Origin: Paenibacillaceae bacterium
Lineage (GTDB): Bacteria; Bacillota; Clostridia; Lachnospirales; Lachnospiraceae
Length of the DNA: 64,000 bases
Reading direction: 5' to 3'
NCBI GenBank assembly: GCA_015057705.1
Contig: SVDU01000017.1
Span: forward strand, 1-64,000
The number at the start of each line of letters is the position of its first letter. Positions within the stretch are counted from its first letter, which is position 1. The position numbers and the translations under genes are program-made. The notes under the pieces were generated by a model, which saw nothing but the letters and a program-made list of their open reading frames with translations, had not been told where the DNA came from and ran no database searches. Positions 1 to 7,004 of this stretch are shown here, piece after piece.

Positions 1-80
1 TTCGGCTATATCCTTCCCACTACCGGGCGGATTCAAGACTTACACTCGTTGGAACGTGTGCCCGCCGGGCACACGCATAA
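1..80. other. Unassigned window-edge segment with a short hairpin
   Basis: No complete gene is visible in these bases, which continue off the window. A perfect GC-rich hairpin (CGTGTGCCCG / CGGGCACACG) lies at about 55-75. On the minus strand a short open frame ends PGGHTFQRV before a stop, which could be the tail of something or chance. I do not recognise the element. Confidence 0.3.
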
Positions 81-120
81 AAAAGCGGGGATGCAGTGCA
101 TCCCCGCTTTTATGTTTATT
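81..120 (-). terminator. Rho-independent terminator of the PTS operon
   Basis: A 15-bp perfect inverted repeat (AAAAGCGGGGATGCA at 81-95 and its complement at 97-111) sits directly after the stop of the PTS IICB gene. A-rich and T-rich flanks let it work in both directions. It closes the minus-strand operon. Confidence 0.85.
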
Positions 121-1552
121 TACATAGTTTCTGAAATTCTTCCGCAACAAACTGTACCTGAGTTCCAACCACAACCTGCACACTGGTTTTTCCAGGTCTG
201 ATTACTCCGGCTACACCTGCTGACTTTATCTTCTTTTCATTTACCAGGGTATAATCCTTTACTTCCAGTCTGAGTCTGGTGATACAGTTATCAATGCTAA
301 CAACGTTTTCTTTACCGCCGATTCCTTCCAAAATAACAGAAGCAACGTATGTAAAATCGTTATTTTTTAATACAGCAACAGACTCATCCAGATCATCATC
401 TTCCCGTCCCGGTGTTTTAAAATTAAATTTCACAATAGCAAATCGGAACACTGCATAGTAGATCCCACCATAGATAAGACCAATCGGTATAATATACAGA
501 GGATTAACAGCCATCGGTGCCTTAAAACTTAGAAACCAGTCAACAAATCCGGCGCTGAAATTGAATCCGGCACGTACCGGAAGCATTGCACAGATGGTTA
601 AGGATATTCCAGTCAGTATGGCATGGATCAAATATAATCCGGGTGCAAGAAACATGAATGCAAATTCAAGCGGTTCTGTAACTCCTGTAAAAAATGAACA
701 GACTGCTGCTGCCAGCAAAAGACCATAAGCCTGTTTTTTCCTTCCCGGTTTCGCCGTATGATACATGGCAAGGGCTGCAGCCGGAAGACCAAACATCATA
801 ACTGGGAAGAAGCCTGTCATATACTGACCAGTCTGACCCAGCACGCCTTTTCCGGTCCAGAAGTTTCCAAGATCATTTACTCCGGCAACATCAAACCAGA
901 AAACAGAGTTTAAAGCATGGTGAAGACCAAATGGTATAAGAAGACGGTTAAAGAAGCCGTAGATACCTGCTCCTACTGCACCAAGACCCAGAATTCCCTT
1001 ACCAAATATTACCAGTGCGGTATAAATTACCGGCCATACGAAAAACAGTACCAGGCAGGCAACAAGGGAAAACAGTGCCGTAACGATAGCAACAGAACGT
1101 TTTCCACTGAAAAACGCCAGTGCATCAGGAAGCTTTGTGCTCTTAAACCGGTTATAACAGCTGGAGCCAATTAAACCGGAAACAATACCAATAAACTGGT
1201 TATTGATTTTTCCAAATGCCGGATTCACAGCACTGACATCAATGCCTTTTAACATTGCAACTACTGCTGGGGAAAGAATTGTCTGAATCATCAGCCATGA
1301 TACCAGGGCTGCCAGAGCAGAAGTACCTTCATGATCGTCTGACATGCCTACGCCAACACCGATGGCAAATAGAATCGCCATATTATCAATAATGGCTCCT
1401 CCTGCCTTAATCAGAAAGGCAGCAATGGCGCTGTTTGCCCCCCATCCCGTTGGGTCAATCCAGTAGCCAATTCCCATCAGGATCCCTGCTGCCGGCAGAC
1501 ACGCTACCGGAAGCATCAACGACTTACCTAGTTTTTGCAAATACTTCATCAT
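116..1552 (-). CDS. nagE: PTS N-acetylglucosamine-type transporter subunit IICB
   Basis: Membrane permease that imports and phosphorylates an amino sugar or sugar, most likely N-acetylglucosamine. The N-terminal IIC part (about residues 1-370) starts YLQKLGKSLMLPVACLPAAG and carries IPFGLHHALNSVFWFDVAG, very close to NagE. The C-terminal IIB domain has the phospho-cysteine motif DNCITRLRL. The IIA domain that E. coli NagE carries is absent and is supplied by the separate IIA gene upstream. The frame stays open back to a GTG at 1627 that overlaps the HPr stop. I place the start at the ATG at 1552 because AAAGGGG lies 9 nt before it and the family N-terminus begins there. It is the last gene of a four-gene operon. 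Glucose specificity is a less likely alternative. Confidence 0.88.
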   Translation of the reverse strand: MMKYLQKLGKSLMLPVACLPAAGILMGIGYWIDPTGWGANSAIAAFLIKAGGAIIDNMAILFAIGVGVGMSDDHEGTSALAALVSWLMIQTILSPAVVAMLKGIDVSAVNPAFGKINNQFIGIVSGLIGSSCYNRFKSTKLPDALAFFSGKRSVAIVTALFSLVACLVLFFVWPVIYTALVIFGKGILGLGAVGAGIYGFFNRLLIPFGLHHALNSVFWFDVAGVNDLGNFWTGKGVLGQTGQYMTGFFPVMMFGLPAAALAMYHTAKPGRKKQAYGLLLAAAVCSFFTGVTEPLEFAFMFLAPGLYLIHAILTGISLTICAMLPVRAGFNFSAGFVDWFLSFKAPMAVNPLYIIPIGLIYGGIYYAVFRFAIVKFNFKTPGREDDDLDESVAVLKNNDFTYVASVILEGIGGKENVVSIDNCITRLRLEVKDYTLVNEKKIKSAGVAGVIRPGKTSVQVVVGTQVQFVAEEFQKLCK

Positions 1553-1623
1553 AAAAAGAAACCCCTTTCTTTTTTGTCCTGCCGGACATTTTTTATCCTC
1601 ACCTGCAAGTAAGCAGGTTACGA

Positions 1624-1878
1624 TCACTTTTTATCTAAAACAGACCGTATTGCGTAGTATGCAGCATCTTCATCCTCTCCCTCAAAGCGGAAGATGACTT
1701 CATCTCCTTTTTTCGCTCCAAGTCCCATGATAGCCAGAAGACTTTTGCAATCGGCTTTTTGTAAATTCCAATAAGCTTGTATGGAACACATGTATTTTCC
1801 TGCTTCAATAAAAATCACGGAAGCGGGTCTGGCGTGAAGTCCCATTGGGTCTTCCACTACATATTGATACTCTTTCAT
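1624..1878 (-). CDS. HPr-family phosphocarrier protein
   Basis: Small (84 aa) cytoplasmic phosphocarrier that would pass phosphate from enzyme I to the IIA protein encoded just upstream. The histidine motif GLHARPAS is intact, and the regulatory serine region reads CKSLLAIMGLG, so HPr-kinase-type phosphorylation remains possible. It lies 8 nt after the IIA gene and immediately before the permease. The operon therefore carries its own HPr copy. I cannot tell whether this is the cell's general HPr or a pathway-specific paralogue. Confidence 0.85.
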   Translation of the reverse strand: MKEYQYVVEDPMGLHARPASVIFIEAGKYMCSIQAYWNLQKADCKSLLAIMGLGAKKGDEVIFRFEGEDEDAAYYAIRSVLDKK

Positions 1879-1886
1879 TCAGCCAC

Positions 1887-2378
1887 CTACAATTCAATGA
1901 TTGGTTCCAGCTCCATAATCTGCTTTCCAACATGACATTTCATATTGGGATACTCCATTGTATTTAAAATGATAACCGGAGTAATCAGGTCATAACCCTT
2001 TGCCTTAATCCCTTCCAAATCAAATTCCAGCAGAAGTTCTCCTTCCTTTACCCGTTCCCCCTGTTTTTTATAGGATTGAAACCCTTCTCCTTTTAATTGA
2101 ACCGTATCAAGACCAACATGGATCATTACTTCTGCTCCGTTATCTGCCGTAATACTGACTGCATGCATTGTCTCAAACATCACTGACAGCACTCCGCTTA
2201 CCGGTGCCACAATTCTGCCTTTTGAAGGAATGACAGCCATTCCTTTTCCCAGTATCTCCTGACTAAACGCAGGATCCTTAACTTCACTTAACGGAACTGC
2301 CAATCCTTCCACAGGCGCCAGAATTTCTTCCTTTTTTCCGCCCCCTCTTTTTAAATGCTTCTTCCACGCTTCAAACAT
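1887..2378 (-). CDS. PTS glucose-family IIA component
   Basis: Soluble IIA(Glc)-type phosphotransfer protein of 163 aa. The two family histidines are visible: HAVSI (about residue 92) and the phosphorylated one in MIHVGLDTVQLKGEGF (about residue 107). A basic, glycine-rich N-terminus (KKHLKRGGGKK) precedes the domain. It takes phosphate from HPr and gives it to IIB of the downstream permease. It lies between the antiterminator and HPr genes with short gaps. The name crr would be by family only. Confidence 0.87.
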   Translation of the reverse strand: MFEAWKKHLKRGGGKKEEILAPVEGLAVPLSEVKDPAFSQEILGKGMAVIPSKGRIVAPVSGVLSVMFETMHAVSITADNGAEVMIHVGLDTVQLKGEGFQSYKKQGERVKEGELLLEFDLEGIKAKGYDLITPVIILNTMEYPNMKCHVGKQIMELEPIIEL

Positions 2379-2399
2379 GCCGACTGGTACCCCTTTCTT

Positions 2400-3227
2400 C
2401 TAAAGCCTCATTCTTTTGATATGGACTGCCAGATATGCAGTCTCCTCTTCCGTTACATCATGATGATATGATTCAAAAATAAATTCCTTGATTTTTAAAC
2501 TGCACTCATACTCTTCCGGATACATTCCTGCTATGATATTGCTAAATTCTGTATTTCCGCTGTTTAACAGCTCTCCGGTCAGAATGCGCTGGGCAAGAAA
2601 TCGCAGGTGGGTGATAAACCTCTGATAACTTAAAGATCCCTCGTCCGGTTCCATGGAAAAGAATTCTTTTACTATTTTGACTCCATTCTGAATCAGCTTT
2701 GTCATATCCATTGTCTTATTCATAGCCGTATTAAGTTCTGCATTTACAATATGCATTGCTATAAATCCAGCCTCATCGACGGGAAGCCTTACTCCCACAC
2801 TTCTTTCAATGAGTGCAACCGCATATTCTCCCACCAGGTACTCTTCTTTATAAAATGTCTTAATCTCGCTAAGAATGGGATTTGAGAAAACCATATTCTC
2901 CTTAAAGCGGCGAATGGCGAAATTAATATGATCCGTCAGTGTGATATAGATATTCTGATTCAAAGTCCTGTTAAGTACACTTTTGGCATAGGCGATAATT
3001 TCTGCCGATGCTTTTAAGTGTTCAAGAGGAAGCTTCACAAGCAGTTCTTTAAACTGATCCAGACTGTTCTGGCTGTCTAACCGGAAGGTTTTCTCAATTT
3101 TGTTCTCTGCAATCGGGCGTCCCGCCTTTGTGCCAAAACCAATTCCTCTGCCCATGATGACCACTTCCTTACCATCCGGCTCAATTGCAGTTACAATATT
3201 GTTATTAATGATTTTATCAATATTCAT
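2400..3227 (-). CDS. BglG/LicT-family transcription antiterminator
   Basis: RNA-binding antiterminator of 275 aa that turns on its own operon. The N-terminal CAT domain (about 1-55, starting MNIDKIINNNIV with GRGIGFGTKAG) binds the RAT hairpin in the leader RNA. Two PRD domains follow with their phosphorylatable histidines: LTDHINFAIRR and AMHIVNAEL in PRD1, ITHLRFLAQR and AVHIKRMRL in PRD2. A matching RAT and an overlapping terminator are present directly upstream, so regulation by PTS phosphorylation state of this operon is well supported. The RAT resembles those of LicT/SacY more than GlcT. Confidence 0.9.
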   Translation of the reverse strand: MNIDKIINNNIVTAIEPDGKEVVIMGRGIGFGTKAGRPIAENKIEKTFRLDSQNSLDQFKELLVKLPLEHLKASAEIIAYAKSVLNRTLNQNIYITLTDHINFAIRRFKENMVFSNPILSEIKTFYKEEYLVGEYAVALIERSVGVRLPVDEAGFIAMHIVNAELNTAMNKTMDMTKLIQNGVKIVKEFFSMEPDEGSLSYQRFITHLRFLAQRILTGELLNSGNTEFSNIIAGMYPEEYECSLKIKEFIFESYHHDVTEEETAYLAVHIKRMRL

Positions 3228-3245
3228 AAATTACCTCTTATCAAT

Positions 3246-3304
3246 AAAAAAACCAACTTTGACTATGAAAATAACATGTTATTTTCTTAATCAAAATTGG
3301 TTTT
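3246..3304 (-). terminator. Leader terminator controlled by antitermination
   Basis: An inverted repeat (AACCAATTTTGA ... TCAAAGTTGGTT on the minus strand) followed by a run of Ts lies in the leader before the antiterminator gene. Its 5' arm overlaps the 3' end of the RAT, so RNA bound by the antiterminator cannot form this hairpin. Confidence 0.85.
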
Positions 3305-3326
3305 GCCTGCTTTCCAGTAACAATCC
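3299..3326 (-). promoter_or_regulatory. RAT (ribonucleic antiterminator) site
   Basis: The minus strand reads GGATTGTTACTGGAAAGCAG followed by GCAAAACC, a near-exact match to the LicT/SacY class RAT. It overlaps the leader terminator and lies about 75 nt upstream of the gene for the cognate antiterminator, giving positive autoregulation of the PTS operon. Confidence 0.88.
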
Positions 3327-3347
3327 GAATTAATATTCATTTCCCTA

Positions 3348-3376
3348 ACTATAACAAATTTTTTTTAAGTTGTCAA
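3348..3376 (-). promoter_or_regulatory. Sigma-A promoter of the PTS operon
   Basis: TTGACA (3371-3376) and TATAGT (3348-3353) are separated by 17 bp on the minus strand. Transcription would start about 20 bp before the RAT, as expected for a leader-regulated operon. It lies in the short gap after ytaF. Confidence 0.82.
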
Positions 3377-3381
3377 TATGT

Positions 3382-4002
3382 TTATAGCTTACTAAAAGCA
3401 AGAAATAAAAACAGAACGCCGCTGAGCCAGGACAAATCCCAGCCTTTTAGTGCAGCAAGCCGTTTTCCCAGGAAAAGTCCGGCATACATCACGGCAATTC
3501 CCACTAAAAGCGCTGCCAGAGCTGCATACCCTGGATTAATCATAAGAAAAACGGACAGGGCGCCAGCCACCAGGCTGTCAATGGACATGGCAAATGCAAA
3601 CATAATCATTTCTTTCCATGACAGCGTTTTTGAATCATCCCAGTCAGCTGCCATAGGATTGCCATATATGTTAATAATAATGCTAAGTCCCGATATAGAA
3701 AAAGTCAGGTCTTTGTGAACATGAACATGATTGTTAATGTATTTTTTTATGGTATAGTCCAGCAGCTTCATCACTCCCAAAAAGAATAAACAGGAAAACC
3801 CGACTCCTTTTGCGAACACTTCCGGCACAAAATTATCGATCACGTTGCCGAATAACAGGGCTGCCCCCAGACAGCCGCTGCAGATTGCATTAGCCGCAAT
3901 TACCTTTATCCATGAAATGCCTACCCTGTTTGCACCATAGGCAATACTGGCAACAAATGTATCTGTACTCAGCGCCAGAACCAAAATGAAAATATTACGC
4001 AT
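3382..4002 (-). CDS. ytaF: Sporulation membrane protein YtaF (MntP-like)
   Basis: Polytopic membrane protein of 206 aa related to the manganese exporter MntP. It has about six hydrophobic segments in two halves and the YtaF-type acidic stretch ADWDDSKTLSWKEM followed by AMSIDSLVAGALS. In Bacillus, YtaF is associated with sporulation, but its substrate is unknown. It follows the signal peptidase gene and the sigK 3' half on the same strand, which fits a sporulation neighbourhood. The start ATG has AGGG upstream. Confidence 0.8.
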   Translation of the reverse strand: MRNIFILVLALSTDTFVASIAYGANRVGISWIKVIAANAICSGCLGAALLFGNVIDNFVPEVFAKGVGFSCLFFLGVMKLLDYTIKKYINNHVHVHKDLTFSISGLSIIINIYGNPMAADWDDSKTLSWKEMIMFAFAMSIDSLVAGALSVFLMINPGYAALAALLVGIAVMYAGLFLGKRLAALKGWDLSWLSGVLFLFLAFSKL

Positions 4003-4068
4003 ATTTTATCGAACTACCCTTTTTATTTTAATATATTCACAGGCTTTTGGTTTGGCACCTTATATTTA

Positions 4069-4635
4069 CTAACTGATTTTTTTTATTCCCGGATAATATC
4101 GGAACAAAACTTTTGCAAGTATCTTATCTTCCGGTACATAGGGGTCACTCCAGTATCTGGCATCAGCAGAATTATTCCGGTTATCACCAAGCATCAGATA
4201 ACATCCTGCAGGCACGGTGAAGTGATAATCATCTGACTCCATGGGTTCCCTTAAGTATGGTTCTTCAAGAGGGGTCTGGGACTGATTGATATAAACATGG
4301 TTATTTTTAATGTCTACAGTCTCTCCCGGCAGCCCGATAATCCGCTTAACCAGATGAATCTCTTCATTTCCAGGCCCGGTCATGTGATCAAATATAATGA
4401 TATCACCCCTTTGGGGTTCTCCACCAAACCGGTAAGCCAGCCTTGATCCAATTAACCGGTCACCTGTCATAATTGTGGTCTCCATGGATCCGCTTGGTAC
4501 CTTGCTGTTGGCGATAAGAAACGTATTAATAAGAAATGCAATCGCTGCTGCAATGACAATAATCTTCAGCCATTCAAACAGCTCCCTCTTTAAGTTAAGA
4601 GGCTCTTCCACTTTACTGTCCTTTTTTACGCTCAT
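4069..4635 (-). CDS. lepB: Type I signal peptidase
   Basis: Membrane-anchored serine protease of 188 aa that removes signal peptides from exported proteins. It has one N-terminal membrane segment (about 20-42), then the catalytic serine motif PSGSMETTI, the catalytic lysine in HLVKRIIGLPGE, and the conserved box GDNRNNSADARYW. Length and single anchor are typical of Gram-positive SipS-type enzymes. It is 58 nt downstream of the sigK 3' half and has a separate promoter just after the sigK stop, so it need not depend on sigK rearrangement. Confidence 0.9.
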   Translation of the reverse strand: MSVKKDSKVEEPLNLKRELFEWLKIIVIAAAIAFLINTFLIANSKVPSGSMETTIMTGDRLIGSRLAYRFGGEPQRGDIIIFDHMTGPGNEEIHLVKRIIGLPGETVDIKNNHVYINQSQTPLEEPYLREPMESDDYHFTVPAGCYLMLGDNRNNSADARYWSDPYVPEDKILAKVLFRYYPGIKKIS

Positions 4636-4661
4636 ATTTTTTCCTTTGACTGTTTTTTATT

Positions 4662-4690
4662 ATTGTATCAAATGGACAGGGCAGAAGCAA
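4662..4690 (-). promoter_or_regulatory. Likely sigma-A promoter of the signal peptidase gene
   Basis: TTGCTT (4685-4690) and TACAAT (4662-4667) are spaced by 17 bp on the minus strand, immediately after the sigK stop. Transcription would start about 20 nt before the gene. Confidence 0.6.
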
Positions 4691-4693
4691 CGT

Positions 4694-5062
4694 TTATATC
4701 CCATTTCTTTTTAATTCTGTCCTCAGCCTTTCCAGTGCCTTTTTTTCCAGTCTTGATACATAGGATCTGGAAATTCCCATGAGATCTGCGATCTCCCTCT
4801 GAGTGTACTCCCTGCCGCCATGAAGTCCATAGCGCATTCCTATAATTGTTTTTTCATTGTCTTTCAGGCAGGAATCAAAAACTTCATAAAGTTCCTTGAT
4901 GTCCTGTTTTAGTATGATGGTCTCTAACGTCTCTTTATTCTCCATTTCGATCACATCCAGAAGGCTTACTGTTTCTCCATCCTTGTCTACACCGATGGGT
5001 TCATATAAAGACACCTCTTTTGAATATTTTTTATTAGCACGAAGGAGCATTAGGATCTCATT
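4694..5062 (-). CDS. sigK: sigK 3' half: sigma-K regions 3-4 (interrupted gene)
   Basis: C-terminal half of the late mother-cell sigma factor. It begins inside the attachment core as NEILMLLRANKK and runs through LYEPIGVDKDGETVSL to the region 4.2 helix-turn-helix YTQREIADLMGISRSYVSRL. The same frame stays open into the element up to 5131, but those residues are recombinase DNA read in another frame and have no start signal, so alone this half is not expressible. Its missing N-terminal half is at 12926-13193 on the same strand. Joined at AATG the two give one frame of 89+121 residues that follows Bacillus sigma-K closely (…KCVEN-EILMLLRANKK…). Confidence 0.93.
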   Translation of the reverse strand, partial: NEILMLLRANKKYSKEVSLYEPIGVDKDGETVSLLDVIEMENKETLETIILKQDIKELYEVFDSCLKDNEKTIIGMRYGLHGGREYTQREIADLMGISRSYVSRLEKKALERLRTELKRNGI

Positions 5063-6728
5063 TGCTAGAGTCACAAAGCGGCTCCTTAGAGCCATACAGA
5101 TAGAGATGGACAGTATCCCCATCCCAGACAACCCGTTTTACCAGAATCCGGATTGCAGCCCGTTTCTGTTCCACATCCATAAAATCCACAGTTTTTTCAA
5201 AATTGGACAGGGTCTCTTTCAACAGATCAAATTCCAGAGCAGTCAATTCTTTTCCCATGGCAGTTTCCTTACAGACTTCAATCTGGGACAGGATCTGTTC
5301 TTTCTTTTTATGCAGTTCATCAATCTGTCTGACGATATAGTCGTATGCCGCCGTTCCCCCGGCAACCTTGATTGACGTCACAAGTCCCTCAATGTCTTTT
5401 TCAGTTTGAGACAATTCCTCTAGAAGGCGACTGACATCCTGTTCATAATCCTGCTTTTCTTCCTTAAGCTGCTTTCTGCCTTCCTCCAGCTGCCTGGTGA
5501 ATTCTTTTTTGTCTTCAGAAATTTTTTTAAGTTCCTCAATCACCAGTCTGTCTAACAGATTTCCATCGGCATTTTTTATTGCACAGCACTTCATGCGGCT
5601 TTTTTCTTTCATGGAACATAGGTAGGAATAGATCTGTTCTCCCCGGTCATTATATCTGCCGGAAAGCTTGGGCCGCATATAGTGATTGCAATTCCCGCAT
5701 ACAAGAATGCCGGAAAGAAGTGCCACATTACTTCTGGGTCTGCGGTAATTTTTTGATTTATTCCGTTCCAGCTGACGCTGGACACTGACCCACTCCGCTC
5801 CCGGAATCAGCCCCTCATGTCTGCCAATTGCCACAATCCATTCTTCCATCTCTTTCATCTCATGGGCCTTTCCCTGCTTTTGTAAAGTCCGGTTATATGC
5901 AATAATACCATGGGTCCCTTTAAAATCAGCGGGGTCAGCAAAAAGTTCTACTTTTTTTTCTTTCAGATAGTCATAGGCTTCCTGATCTGCAATCATATAC
6001 ACCGGGTTTGAAAGAATAGCCTTAATTGCAAATCGGCTGAATAGACGTCCCTGCTTTGTTTTGTATCCATTCTGTATGAGATAAGTCTCTGTCTGTGTCA
6101 GGGAACCGGTTTCCAGAAATTTTTCATAAATCCGCTTTACCAGCTTTGCCTCCTGGGGAATCCGTTTCAGTTTATATGCCTTTTTCTGCTTCCCGTCAAT
6201 GGTTATGGAAGTTACCCGTTCAGACTGATACCCGGTTGGGGTATTTCCGCCAAGCCATCTTCCGCTTTTGGAAAGTTCATGCATATTATCCCGGATCCGT
6301 TCTGCAATGGTTTCTCTTTCCAGTTGGGAAAATACAGAAGCAATATACATCATGGCCCTTCCCATGGGAGATGATGTATCAAACTGCTCTTTAATTGAAA
6401 TAAATGAAATTTCCAGATGATTCAGTTCTCCGATCAGATTGGCAAAATCTCCAATATTACGGCTGATCCGGTCAAGGCGGTAGCATACAATCGCTGAAAT
6501 CTTCTTTTTCTTTGCTTCTTTCATCATCTGCTGAAACTGGGGACGCTCTAAATTTCCTCCGGAAAAACCCTCATCTTCAAAAATCAAGGCACTGTCTGCA
6601 AAGGATTCTCCGTAATGGGATAAGATATATTGTCTGCAAAGCTCGATCTGATTGCCGATGCTTTCCCCTTTTCCGGTAAATTTGGATTTTCTTGAATATA
6701 TGGCAAACGGCTGATTTCTGTCTTCCAT
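5058..6728 (-). CDS. Large serine recombinase of the sigK element (SpoIVCA-like)
   Basis: Site-specific recombinase (556 aa) expected to excise the element and rebuild sigK. The N-terminal resolvase domain has the nucleophile motif YSRKS (Ser15) and the conserved block CYRLDRISRNIGD. A recombinase domain follows, then a zinc ribbon (CGNCNHYMRPKL … YLCSMKEKSRMKCC), then a long coiled coil (about 410-510). I chose the ATG at 6728, not the upstream one, because AAGGAGG stands 9 nt before it. The TGA stop (5060-5058) lies in the attachment core itself, so the gene occupies the very end of the element next to the sigK 3' half. In the excised circle the stop would be lost and the frame extended. 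Confidence 0.93.
   Translation of the reverse strand: MEDRNQPFAIYSRKSKFTGKGESIGNQIELCRQYILSHYGESFADSALIFEDEGFSGGNLERPQFQQMMKEAKKKKISAIVCYRLDRISRNIGDFANLIGELNHLEISFISIKEQFDTSSPMGRAMMYIASVFSQLERETIAERIRDNMHELSKSGRWLGGNTPTGYQSERVTSITIDGKQKKAYKLKRIPQEAKLVKRIYEKFLETGSLTQTETYLIQNGYKTKQGRLFSRFAIKAILSNPVYMIADQEAYDYLKEKKVELFADPADFKGTHGIIAYNRTLQKQGKAHEMKEMEEWIVAIGRHEGLIPGAEWVSVQRQLERNKSKNYRRPRSNVALLSGILVCGNCNHYMRPKLSGRYNDRGEQIYSYLCSMKEKSRMKCCAIKNADGNLLDRLVIEELKKISEDKKEFTRQLEEGRKQLKEEKQDYEQDVSRLLEELSQTEKDIEGLVTSIKVAGGTAAYDYIVRQIDELHKKKEQILSQIEVCKETAMGKELTALEFDLLKETLSNFEKTVDFMDVEQKRAAIRILVKRVVWDGDTVHLYLYGSKEPLCDSSK
5059..5062 (-). other. Attachment site at the sigK 3' half
   Basis: The minus strand reads CTAGCAAATG|AGATCCTAATG. 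The AATG core is shared with the other end at 12926-12929. Sequence after the core is sigK codons, sequence before it is the end of the recombinase gene. The exact two-base crossover inside AATG cannot be told from sequence. Confidence 0.8.
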
Positions 6729-6793
6729 CACACAAATCCTCCTTGTTTTCACATGGAAAGCGCGTCCTCAAACATACCGGACACGCAGAATAA

Positions 6794-6801
6794 CATACAA
6801 A
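6794..6801 (+). promoter_or_regulatory. Possible sigma-E type -10 element before the 55-aa gene
   Basis: CATACAAA resembles the sigma-E -10 consensus (CATACAAT). The -35 side is weak (ACATACC about 17 bp upstream). It would place the small gene under mother-cell control, but a TATAGT overlaps it and an ordinary promoter is equally possible. Confidence 0.25.
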
Positions 6802-6832
6802 TATAGTAACCCTGAATTTCAAGGTATTCTCT

Positions 6833-7000
6833 ATGAACATGATCGTATATAATCCTCAAACGGAAGAAGATAAAAAAGAACTGGGCAGAAGGGCAGCTGT
6901 CATTCACAATCAGGTGCTAATGCAGTCAGTACGCCTGCTTCACTGCCCAAATGACCAAAAGAAATCGCTTTTAGATGCAATAAAAGCAGAAAGCACTTAG
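6833..7000 (+). CDS. Small protein, candidate recombination directionality factor
   Basis: 55-residue reading frame, divergent from the recombinase and convergent with the hydrogenase, ending 4 nt from the hydrogenase stop. AAGG lies 8 nt before ATG 6833; a second in-frame ATG is at 6839. The protein is charged and helical-looking (QTEEDKKELGRRAAVIHNQV, ending LLDAIKAEST), without membrane segments. I do not recognise the family. Known sigK-element recombinases need a small directionality factor encoded in the element (C. difficile CD1234 is the example), and this is the only small gene next to the recombinase, so that role is my inference from position and size alone. Confidence 0.55.
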   Translation: MNMIVYNPQTEEDKKELGRRAAVIHNQVLMQSVRLLHCPNDQKKSLLDAIKAEST

Positions 7001-7004
7001 GCAG

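Noticed and set aside
4694-5131. The sigK 3' half as an independent small sigma factor gene
   Set aside because: It lacks region 2 and a ribosome site, and its first 23 codons are recombinase DNA read in another frame. The matching N-terminal half exists at 12926-13193.
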